Source: JBNJGB01 sp051747385
GTDB lineage: Bacteria; Myxococcota_A; UBA9042; PHBI01; JACKFB01
Reading direction: 5' to 3'
Length of the DNA: 64,000 bases
Assembly: GCA_051747385.1 (NCBI GenBank)
Contig: JBNJGB010000019.1
Coordinates: 55,739-119,738, forward strand
The translations under genes and the position numbers were made by a program. Positions 25,643-31,862 of the stretch are shown one piece after another (position 1 is the first letter of the stretch; each line of letters begins with the position of its first letter). The notes under the pieces are model-generated. The model did not search any database and was not told the origin of the DNA. It saw only the letters and a list, made by a program, of their open reading frames with translations.

Positions 25643-25662
25643 ATCGTTCATCATCGAACGAT
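25643..25662. promoter_or_regulatory. Inverted repeat upstream of the RND operon, likely operator
   Basis: ATCGTTC (25643-25649) and GAACGAT (25656-25662) form a perfect 7-bp inverted repeat with a 6-bp spacer (ATCATC). The site lies 66 bp upstream of the TolC-like start and 16 bp past the end of the App1-like gene. It is AT-rich against a very GC-rich background. Size and symmetry fit a repressor dimer site; the protein is not identified. Confidence 0.5.
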
Positions 25663-25678
25663 TCCGCCGGATCGGGAT

Positions 25679-26980
25679 CTATCCGACCCACTCCTCCGTC
25701 GCGTGGCCGATCTCCTCGTAGAGATCGCCGAGCCCCGGTGGTTTCTGCTCCTCGTGGCGCCGGTCGTGGCGGACGTGCTCCACGTCCTGCCCGGTGATCC
25801 AGCCGCGCTCGGCGGCGTGCTCCGCGGCCGCCACCGTGTCGGGCACGAGGAGCATGTCGACGCCGAGGGCGTGCACGTCCTCCGCGATGGCCAGCACCTC
25901 GCGTCGGCGGGCGCCCTCGCTCACGTCCCGGATGTAGACCGCCAGGATGCGCCCCGGGTGGTCCTGCACGGCGCGGTGGTAGATCTCCGGGTCCCGCTGG
26001 CCGGAGTCTCCGATGAGCACGAAGGGGAGGGCGGGGCAGGCGGCCAGGATCTCCCGGATGGCGCCCAGCTTGTGCCGCCGGTGAGAGCTCTTGATGAACT
26101 GGTCCTCGGCGATGCCCAGGGCCTTCATCACCAGCGTCCCCGGCGGGATGTGGTGGATCCGCATGAAGTCCACGAAGAGGTCGTAGACGTTCCACGGCGA
26201 CGACGTGAGGTACCAGAGGGGATTGCGGCGGACGACGCCCTCCTGCTGGAGCGCGCGATAGAACGCCCCGACGCCCTTGAAGGGGACGCGGCTGCGGGCG
26301 TCGTTCAGGAGCACGACGCGCGCCTGTTGGAGGAGGGTGTCCGCGCCCGTGTGGACGATGGTGTCGTCCACGTCGCTGATGACGCCGAGGCGCGCGGCCG
26401 GCGGGGGCACCTGGACCGGGGCGTGCCAGACGCGCTGCTCCTGGCCGTCCCCGACGGGCGCGATCAGCTCCATCTCGCCGGCGTGCCAGAGGTGCGCGTC
26501 GTCCAGGCCCTCGGGCTGGAGCACGACGTCCAGGTAGCCGTTCCGGTCCGTCCGCGTCTCGACCTCGTGGCCGCCGAGGCGGACGCGCACCCGGGCCCTC
26601 GGGATCTTCGCCGCCGCGTAGCGCTTCAGCATGTCCGAGAGGTTGTCCAGGGCGCCGCGGTCGTCCAGGTCCTCCCCGACGTCGCGCGCACCCAGGACCC
26701 GGCCCCGCATCCGCACGCGCCCCCCCGTTCCCCAGCCGCGGTACGGGACGATCTCGATGGGGCGGGAATAGCCGAAGCGATCGCGCCACGCCGACACCAC
26801 CCGCGACCAGCCGGACTGGACGCCCACCAGGGTCTCGAGGACGGGGCGTGCGCGCCGGATGCGGGGGCTCGGTCGCAGTGGCTCCAGGCGGGGACCGCCG
26901 CCGGGCTCGTCGCCGCCCACGACTTCGCTACGAGATCGCGAGTGCCGGGGGGATGAGGTAGCGTCGCGGTCGGATGTCAC
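25679..26980 (-). CDS. App1-like (DUF2183) phosphatidate phosphatase family protein
   Basis: This 433-residue protein has an N-terminal region rich in Arg and Pro, a beta-rich middle (about 85-190: RMRGRVLGARD and VRVRLGGHEVETRTDRNGYL) and a C-terminal HAD-like catalytic domain with ISDVDDTIVHTG (Asp203 and Asp205), LTSSPWNVYDLFVDFM, SSHRRHKLG and VLIGDSGQRDPEIY. This is the DUF2183/App1 set seen in yeast actin-patch phosphatidate phosphatase. No signal peptide is visible. It starts with GTG at 26980, preceded by GGAGGAAC, and runs divergently from the DUF393 selenoprotein gene, so the two share a promoter region of less than 30 bp. Confidence 0.88.
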   Translation of the reverse strand: MTSDRDATSSPRHSRSRSEVVGGDEPGGGPRLEPLRPSPRIRRARPVLETLVGVQSGWSRVVSAWRDRFGYSRPIEIVPYRGWGTGGRVRMRGRVLGARDVGEDLDDRGALDNLSDMLKRYAAAKIPRARVRVRLGGHEVETRTDRNGYLDVVLQPEGLDDAHLWHAGEMELIAPVGDGQEQRVWHAPVQVPPPAARLGVISDVDDTIVHTGADTLLQQARVVLLNDARSRVPFKGVGAFYRALQQEGVVRRNPLWYLTSSPWNVYDLFVDFMRIHHIPPGTLVMKALGIAEDQFIKSSHRRHKLGAIREILAACPALPFVLIGDSGQRDPEIYHRAVQDHPGRILAVYIRDVSEGARRREVLAIAEDVHALGVDMLLVPDTVAAAEHAAERGWITGQDVEHVRHDRRHEEQKPPGLGDLYEEIGHATEEWVG

Positions 26981-27006
26981 GTTCCTCCGTCAGCGAGTCC
27001 GAGCCG

Positions 27007-27549
27007 ATGCGAGAAGACGAGCGACACTGGGTCCTCTGGGACGGCGCCTGACCGTTCTGACGCCGAGTCGCCGCCTGGGTCAGGTGGAAGGACACTCACG
27101 ACGAGCTCCGGGTCGTCCCCTATCAGCGGGCGCCGGCGCCGCCCATGACGCCGGCTCTGTACGAACAGTGCGCCCGAGCCCTCCACGTGGTCACCCGCGA
27201 CGGCCGCGTGCTGCGGGCCGGGCGGGCGACCCTCTTCGTCCTTTCGAGGATCGGGTGGGGGTGGTTCGCGCGCCTCCTCATGGTGCCGCCCTTCGTCTGG
27301 TTCGTCGAGGGGGCCTACCGCGTGGTCGCGAGCCACCGTGCGCTGCTCGGGCGCTTCCTGTTCCGACGCGTCGGCTCAGACGGGCGGGCGGCGACCGCGG
27401 ATCACCCCCACGACGAGGGAGACGAGGAACAGCGCCACGAAGACCCAGAAGAGGATCTTGGCGATGGACGCCGCGCCCGCGGCGATGCCGCCGAAGCCGA
27501 ACAGGGCGGCGACGAGTGCGATGACGAAGAAAGCGAGAGCCCAACCTAG
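27007..27549 (+). CDS. DUF393 (DCC-family) thiol-disulfide oxidoreductase-like selenoprotein with UxxU motif
   Basis: One continuous frame reads MREDERHWVLWDGA, TGA (27049-27051), PF, TGA (27058-27060), RRVAAWVRWKDTHDEL, then RVVPYQ, YEQCARALHVVTRDGRVLR, GRATLFVLSRIGW and PPFVWFVEGAYRVVA. This matches the DUF393 pattern, in which the start has DGxCxFCRR; both TGA codons fall exactly on the two Cys of CxxC and there is no other stop until TAG (27547-27549). It is therefore read as 180 residues with Sec15 and Sec18. A hairpin at 27071-27087 fits a bacterial SECIS. selD lies 3.3 kb away. The start could also be ATG 26974. Residues from about 122 on are an acidic tail antisense to the DUF1328 gene, longer than usual for the family. 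Without Sec reading, only a 14-residue peptide would be made. Confidence 0.85.
27071..27087 (+). promoter_or_regulatory. Putative bacterial SECIS hairpin serving both UGA codons
   Basis: CCGCCTG-GGT-CAGGTGG folds into a 7-bp stem (one G-U pair) with loop GGU. The loop begins 18 nt after the second TGA and 27 nt after the first. Bacterial SECIS elements are known to place a small G-containing apical loop about 16-37 nt after the UGA, so one hairpin could serve both codons. Confidence 0.65.
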
Positions 27550-27552
27550 CAT
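27376..27552 (-). CDS. DUF1328 small membrane protein
   Basis: This 58-residue protein is a canonical DUF1328 member: MLGWALAFFVIALVAALFGF, GGIAAGAASIAKILFWVFVA and LFLVSLVVGVIRGRRPPV follow in order. It has two membrane helices. The start at 27552 has GGAGG at good spacing; longer forms are not needed. The gene is entirely antisense to the tail of the DUF393 selenoprotein frame, whose stop is 3 bp before this start. Such proteins are common in stress regulons, but their function is unknown. Confidence 0.9.
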   Translation of the reverse strand: MLGWALAFFVIALVAALFGFGGIAAGAASIAKILFWVFVALFLVSLVVGVIRGRRPPV

Positions 27553-27736
27553 GGTGCGTCCTCCTGCCATCCCAGTGCCGGACGGCGAGCGTGTCACGTG
27601 GCCGGTGGGTTCAGCTGCAAGGAGCATGCCAGGGCTGCAGCGCACGGACGCCCGGCCGTGACGCGATCTCCGCTCCCCCCCGGGGGTGTGGCGATCCGCC
27701 CCGCACTTGGTCAGGGTGCCCCGCTTCCGCGCCGGG
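27553..27736. other. Upstream region of the DUF1328 gene, otherwise empty
   Basis: The 184 bp between the DUF1328 start and the end of the lipoprotein gene carry the DUF1328 Shine-Dalgarno. I find no conserved ORF in it. Confidence 0.4.
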
Positions 27737-28843
27737 CTACTCGGAGGTCTCCTCCACGGTCACGTCCCACTGGTGGCCCACCTCGTCCCGGCGGACCTCC
27801 ACACGGGGCGACTCCTCCCGAAAGACCAGGATCTCCTCGCCGAAGCGCTCGGTCTTCTCGGCCTCGCCCAGGCGGGCCTTCAGCAGCTCCAGGAGCTCCT
27901 CGTCGGCCCCCTCCCGGTTGCCGTAGGTCAGGCCGAAGCGATAGCCGACGATCTCGCCGTCGTCGTTCAGCTCCAGGTGCACGCGCGTGAAGAACGTGCC
28001 GTACTCGGTCGGCGGCAGGTCCAGGTGCACGCTGGCCGTGGGCTCCGGGCTGGGCTCGAGCTTCCGCCCCGTGAGCTCCTCGATCTCCCGGAGGCGCTCC
28101 TCGGCCTGCTCCGCCGTCTGCTCCTGCAGGGCGCGGGGCCAGCTCTCGCGGACGGACTCGAGCGTCCCGTCCAGCAGCGGATGATCGGCCTCGAAGGCGA
28201 ACGGCACGCCCGGAGGCTCCGGCTCCTCCCCATCCTCGTCTTCACCCTCGGCCTCGGGGTCCACCTCGGCGGCGCCCTCGCCGATCATCCGCTCCGCCGG
28301 GAGATAGCGGGTGAACTCCAGCTCCATGCCCTCCCCGAAGCCCTCGGACAGGGCGGCCCGGATCCCCTCCCCGGGGTCGAACCAGACCTTCTTCTCCTCG
28401 TCGAACTCCTCGACGACGACGGGGTCGCCCCACGCCTCGGTGACCAGCTCCTCGCCGCGATCCGCGGGCAGGGAGAACCAGACGCGGAGGAGGCGACCGG
28501 TGCTCGGATCGAAGCCGAGGTTGACGAAGACGTCCTCGTAGTCCTCCGCGGGGAGGAGGCCGCCCTCGGTCATGGCAGGGAGCGCCTCCTCCACCTCCTC
28601 GCGGGCCATCCCCAGGTCGACCCCGTCCAGGACGGAGGGCAGTCGCGGCGTGTCGCCCACGACGAGGTCGGCGACGTCCTTCTTGGGCGGCTCGGGCTCG
28701 GGCTCCGGAGCTGGATTCGGCTCGGGCTGCGCCGGCTTCGACTCGGGCGCGTCGGCGGCGGGGCCACTCCGATCGCACCCGGTCACTCCACCGATCCACA
28801 GGGCGGCGATGGCGGCGGCCAGGAGGCGAGGGGACGTGCGCAT
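27737..28843 (-). CDS. Hypothetical lipoprotein with Pro/Glu-rich linker
   Basis: This 368-residue protein begins with a lipoprotein signal ending GGVTGC (Cys23), then a Pro/Glu linker (PAQPEPNPAPEPEPEPPKK). A folded region follows with DGVDLGMAREEVEEALPAM and RVWFSLPADRGEELVTEAWG, which resembles the short repeat used to track substitutions in SmpA/BamE-like lipoproteins (a G-M-x-x-x-x-v motif); a second related copy begins near ADHPLLDGTLESVRESW. Function is unknown. The similarity to BamE-type folds is weak and only suggestive. It lies 128 bp from the divergent reductase gene. Confidence 0.7.
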   Translation of the reverse strand: MRTSPRLLAAAIAALWIGGVTGCDRSGPAADAPESKPAQPEPNPAPEPEPEPPKKDVADLVVGDTPRLPSVLDGVDLGMAREEVEEALPAMTEGGLLPAEDYEDVFVNLGFDPSTGRLLRVWFSLPADRGEELVTEAWGDPVVVEEFDEEKKVWFDPGEGIRAALSEGFGEGMELEFTRYLPAERMIGEGAAEVDPEAEGEDEDGEEPEPPGVPFAFEADHPLLDGTLESVRESWPRALQEQTAEQAEERLREIEELTGRKLEPSPEPTASVHLDLPPTEYGTFFTRVHLELNDDGEIVGYRFGLTYGNREGADEELLELLKARLGEAEKTERFGEEILVFREESPRVEVRRDEVGHQWDVTVEETSE

Positions 28844-28970
28844 CGATTCCTCGTCGTCGGGGTCCAGGGCACCCTGCCCGGCGGGACGCTAGGCAGCAAG
28901 CCGTGTCTTCGTCAAGTCACCTGCTACTCTATCCCTCCGGCGACGCACCCGACGCCCCGGAGGAGGTCCC

Positions 28971-30026
28971 ATGTCCACGCTTCTCGTCTACGGTGCCTAC
29001 GGATACACGGGAGAGTTGATCGCGCGGTGCGCGGTCGAGGACGGCGCGAGGCCGGTCCTGGCGGGCCGCTCGGCCGATCGGCTGCGCCCCCTGGCAGAAG
29101 ACCTCGGCTGCGAGGCCCGCGTGTTCGCCCTGGACGACCCGGACGCCGTCGACGCAGGCCTGGAGGGGATCGACGCCGTCCTCCACTGCGCCGGGCCGTT
29201 CCACCGCACCTCGGCGCCCATGGTCGAGGCCTGCCTCCGCACGCGCACCCACTACCTGGACATCACCGGCGAGGTGGAGGTCTTCGAGGCGATCGCCGCC
29301 CGCGACGCCGAGGCCCGGGACGCCGGCGTCATGCTCATGCCCGGCACCGGCTTCGACGTCGTGCCCACCGACTGCCTGGCGGCCCACCTGAAGCGTCGTC
29401 TCCCCGGGGCCGTATCCCTCGACCTCGCCTTCGCCGGGCTGGGCGGCGGCCTGTCCCACGGCACGGCGACCACGATGATCGAGAACCTCCACCGGGGCAA
29501 CGTGGTGCGGCGGGGCGGCGTGCTCCGCCCGGTACCGGCCGGGCGCCTGACGCGGCGGATCGACTTCGGGCGGGGGCCCCGGCTCGCCATGGCCATCCCG
29601 TGGGGTGACGTGTCGACGGCCTGGTTCTCCACGGGCATCCCGGACGTCACGGTGTACGTCCCGGCGAACCGCCGCACGGTCTGGGGAGCGCGAGCCGTGG
29701 GCCGGCTGGGCGGGCTGGTGGGATCCGCCCCGGTGCAGCGCCTCCTCAAGCGCGTGGTGGACGCGCGCGTCACGGGCCCGACCCTGGAGCAGCGCGAGCG
29801 GGGAGCGACCCTCCTCTGGGGCGAGGCCCGGGACGAGACCGGGCATCGCGTGGCGACCCGGATGAAGACGCCGGAGGGCTACCGCCTGACGACCCTCGCG
29901 GCGCTCCACATCGCCGACAAGGTGCTCTCCGGGGACGTGTCGCCGGGGTTCCGGACCCCGTCGGCGGCCTACGGCGCGGATCTCGTGCTCGAGCTCCCGG
30001 GCGTGGAGCGGGCCGACGTCGCCTGA
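28971..30026 (+). CDS. Saccharopine-dehydrogenase-like NAD(P)-binding reductase
   Basis: This 351-residue protein has an N-terminal Rossmann fold with VYGAYGYTGELIA (Gly-rich loop at about 6-18), followed by VLAGRSADRL and DAVLHCAGPF. The middle has HYLDITGEVEVFEA and the characteristic LMPGTGFDVVPTDCLAAHL found in saccharopine-dehydrogenase-like and trans-acting enoyl reductase families. These proteins act on varied substrates, including lipid precursors; the substrate here is not clear. The start has a strong GGAGGAGG upstream. It is divergent from the lipoprotein gene. Confidence 0.85.
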   Translation: MSTLLVYGAYGYTGELIARCAVEDGARPVLAGRSADRLRPLAEDLGCEARVFALDDPDAVDAGLEGIDAVLHCAGPFHRTSAPMVEACLRTRTHYLDITGEVEVFEAIAARDAEARDAGVMLMPGTGFDVVPTDCLAAHLKRRLPGAVSLDLAFAGLGGGLSHGTATTMIENLHRGNVVRRGGVLRPVPAGRLTRRIDFGRGPRLAMAIPWGDVSTAWFSTGIPDVTVYVPANRRTVWGARAVGRLGGLVGSAPVQRLLKRVVDARVTGPTLEQRERGATLLWGEARDETGHRVATRMKTPEGYRLTTLAALHIADKVLSGDVSPGFRTPSAAYGADLVLELPGVERADVA

Positions 30027-30138
30027 GCCGGCCACGGCGGACGTTCGATGCCCGAACCTCCGCCTCTTGCCCGGGGGCGTGGGATGATCTCTACAGGGGC
30101 GCTCCATCCCCCCTCGGGGCGCCCGCGAGGAGGTCCCC

Positions 30139-30573
30139 ATGATCCGGACGACGACCACCGTCGAGGCCGCCTCGGAGCTGGTCCGAGCCATCCCTTCGCG
30201 CGTCCTGGGCGTGCAGCCCGTCGCGAGCACGCGTCACGGCCAGCTCTTCGTCGGCGCGGACGACAACCTCCCTCCCCTCCTGAGCTTCGACGAGCACCAC
30301 GTCTACGAGGGCGAGACGGGCACCGGGCTCCCCCTGACCACCTGCCGACACGGCCGCGTCTACCTGGGGCAGCTCTCCATCGGCACCCCCTTCGCGGTGG
30401 TGCGCGGGCACGCGGTCTACGCAGGCGGGCGGGCCGACGGCGGGCCGGTCATCCGGCTGACCGGCGGCACGGAGATGGACGCGGCGGCCGCCGCGACGTT
30501 CTACCTGGTGCTCCTGTGGCCGCCCCTGGAGGATCAGCCGGGCGACTGGTCGGGCTTCGACCTGGAGTCTTGA
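30139..30573 (+). CDS. Conserved hypothetical protein, beta-rich
   Basis: This 144-residue protein has no signal peptide and I do not recognise it. It looks beta-rich, with several HGxxYxG-like turns (HHVYEGETG, HGRVYLGQLS, HAVYAGGRAD), suggesting a repeated small unit, and ends in WSGFDLES. The start has GAGGAGG at good spacing. It is 112 bp downstream of the reductase and just upstream of repeat copy C, whose left direct repeat starts 2 bp past its stop codon. Confidence 0.65.
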   Translation: MIRTTTTVEAASELVRAIPSRVLGVQPVASTRHGQLFVGADDNLPPLLSFDEHHVYEGETGTGLPLTTCRHGRVYLGQLSIGTPFAVVRGHAVYAGGRADGGPVIRLTGGTEMDAAAAATFYLVLLWPPLEDQPGDWSGFDLES

Positions 30574-30574
30574 G

Positions 30575-30589
30575 GGGCGCCCGGCCAGG
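30575..30589 (+). repeat. Left 15-bp direct repeat flanking repeat copy C
   Basis: GGGCGCCCGGCCAGG here is repeated exactly at 30754-30768, directly after the element. It overlaps the element's own CAGG start by 4 bases. This is the pattern of a duplicated target site or a recombination footprint. The left copy begins 2 bp after the stop codon of the 144-residue gene. Confidence 0.75.
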
Positions 30590-30753
30590 GCAATCGCAAA
30601 GTTGGAGAAGTGAGGGCCGCGCGGCGGTACGGCGCCCGGCGCCGGATTGTATCCGCTCGGAAACGATGAGTTTTGCGCGTCTGACAGCGGGCAAGGGCAA
30701 GGGCAAGGGCAAGGGCAAGGGCAAGGGAGGGCGGTCGACTTTGCGACCGCCCT
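30586..30753 (+). repeat. Dispersed G-rich repeat, copy C (long form, complete)
   Basis: The element begins CAGGGCAATCGCAAAG, holds the segment GGCGCCCGGCGCC, the core CGGAAACGATGAGTTT and TGCGCGTCTGACAGCGGGC, then six GCAAGG units, GGGAGGGC and the terminal hairpin GGCGGTCG-actttg-CGACCGCC. It is the most complete copy. The G-run can form a G-quadruplex. The copy ends 56 bp upstream of the selD start codon, so it may affect selD expression. Confidence 0.9.
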
Positions 30754-30768
30754 GGGCGCCCGGCCAGG
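30754..30768 (+). repeat. Right 15-bp direct repeat flanking repeat copy C
   Basis: This is the exact second copy of GGGCGCCCGGCCAGG (see 30575-30589). It lies between the element's terminal hairpin and the selD start. Confidence 0.75.
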
Positions 30769-30809
30769 AGTGCTGGCCTCCGGCGGGCAGCCGTGTGTAG
30801 CCTGCGGGC

Positions 30810-31862
30810 ATGGACGAGCCCATTCGACTGACACAGTACAGCCACGGCGCGGGTTGAGCGTGTAAGCTCCGCCCCGCGGAGCTGGCGCAGGTGCTGCGCC
30901 GACTGCCCCCCGTCGTGGATCCCGATCTCCTCGTCGGCGCCGACACGCGCGACGACGCGGCCGTGTATCGGCTGGACGCCGACAGGGCGCTGGTGTGCAC
31001 GACCGACTTCTTCACGCCGGTCGTCGACGATCCCCGGGACTTCGGGCGCGTGGCCGCCGCCAACGCGTTGTCGGACGTGTACGCCATGGGCGCGCGGCCG
31101 TTCCTCTGCCTCAACCTGGTGGCCTTCCCGTCGCGGAGCATGCCGCTGGAGATCCTGGAGTCCATCCTGGAGGGGGGCGCCTCCGTGGTGTCCGAGGCGG
31201 GCGCGATCCTCGGGGGCGGCCACTCCATCGACGACCCGGAGCCCAAGTACGGCCTGGTCGCCCTGGGCCTGGTGGAGCCCGATCGGCTCCTGCGCAACGG
31301 CGGCGCCCGGCCCGGGGATCGGCTGATCCTCACGAAGCCCCTGGGCAGCGGCGTCCTGACGACGGCCATCAAGGGCGGGCGCGCGTCCGGAGAGGAGATC
31401 CGGCTCGTCACGGAGACCATGGCGACCCTGAACCGGGACGCGGCCGAGGTCCTCACGGCCCACGCCCCCCACGTGCACGCGCTCACGGACGTGACGGGCT
31501 ACGGGCTGCTCGGCCACCTCCTCGAGATGCTGGAGGCGAGCGGCGCCGGCGCCCGCGTCTCGGTCCCGAGCGTCCCGGTCCTGGACGGCGTGCGTCGGCT
31601 CCTGGCGGCCGGGGCCGTCCCGGGCGGCTCGCGGGCGAACCTGGAGTCGGTGGCGGATCGAATCCGGGGCGAGCGCGGCGAGGCGGATCCCGACGAGGCC
31701 CTGCTCCTGGCGGACGCGCAGACGTCCGGCGGCCTGCTGGCGGCGGTGGCCCCCGGGGCGGTCGACGACGTCGTGGCCGGGCTGGAGGCGGCGGGCACGC
31801 TGGCGGCGGCCGTGGTGGGCGAGATCGTGGCGGGGCGACCCGAGGTCGTGCTCACCGGGTGA
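30810..31862 (+). CDS. selD: Selenide, water dikinase (selenophosphate synthetase), selenocysteine-containing
   Basis: SelD makes selenophosphate from selenide and ATP for Sec-tRNA synthesis. The frame from ATG 30810 reads MDEPIRLTQYSHGAG, TGA (30855-30857), ACKLRP and on to VDPDLLVGADTRDDAAVY, TTDFFTPVVDDP, GGGHSIDDPEPKYGLVALG, LTKPLGSGVLTTA, LTDVTGYGLLGHL and ADAQTSGGLLAAVAP. In E. coli the start is IRLTQYSHGAGCGCK, so the TGA is exactly the catalytic Cys17 position: this is Sec16. Full length is 350 residues including Sec. The nucleotide-binding Lys (Lys19) and metal Asp residues are kept. A hairpin at 30865-30883 fits a SECIS. The ribosome site is weak. The stop overlaps the end of the SulP gene by 11 bp. 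Confidence 0.95.
30865..30883 (+). promoter_or_regulatory. Putative bacterial SECIS hairpin of selD
   Basis: AGCTCCGC-ccc-GCGGAGCT makes a perfect 8-bp stem, with the apex about 16-18 nt after the TGA at 30855-30857. The strict loop has no G; opening the top two pairs gives loop GCCCCGC, with a G at its first position. Confidence 0.5.

Noticed and set aside
27007..27060. DUF393 locus as a pseudogene with two nonsense mutations
   Set aside because: Both TGA codons lie exactly on the redox cysteines and the rest of the frame is intact; drift would not target those two positions.
26977..27336. 119-residue minus-strand frame at the DUF393 locus
   Set aside because: It is antisense to the selenoprotein gene, overlaps the App1-like start, and has no recognisable motif.
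27145..27549. Short DUF393-like gene starting at ATG 27145
   Set aside because: The family's N-terminal DG...RR segment is found upstream in the same frame, with TGA at both Cys positions, so the true gene starts at 27007 (or 26974).
30871..31862. selD started from an internal codon downstream of the TGA
   Set aside because: The family-conserved start (RLTQYSHGAG) is in frame before the TGA and aligns with E. coli SelD, so the TGA is read as Sec.
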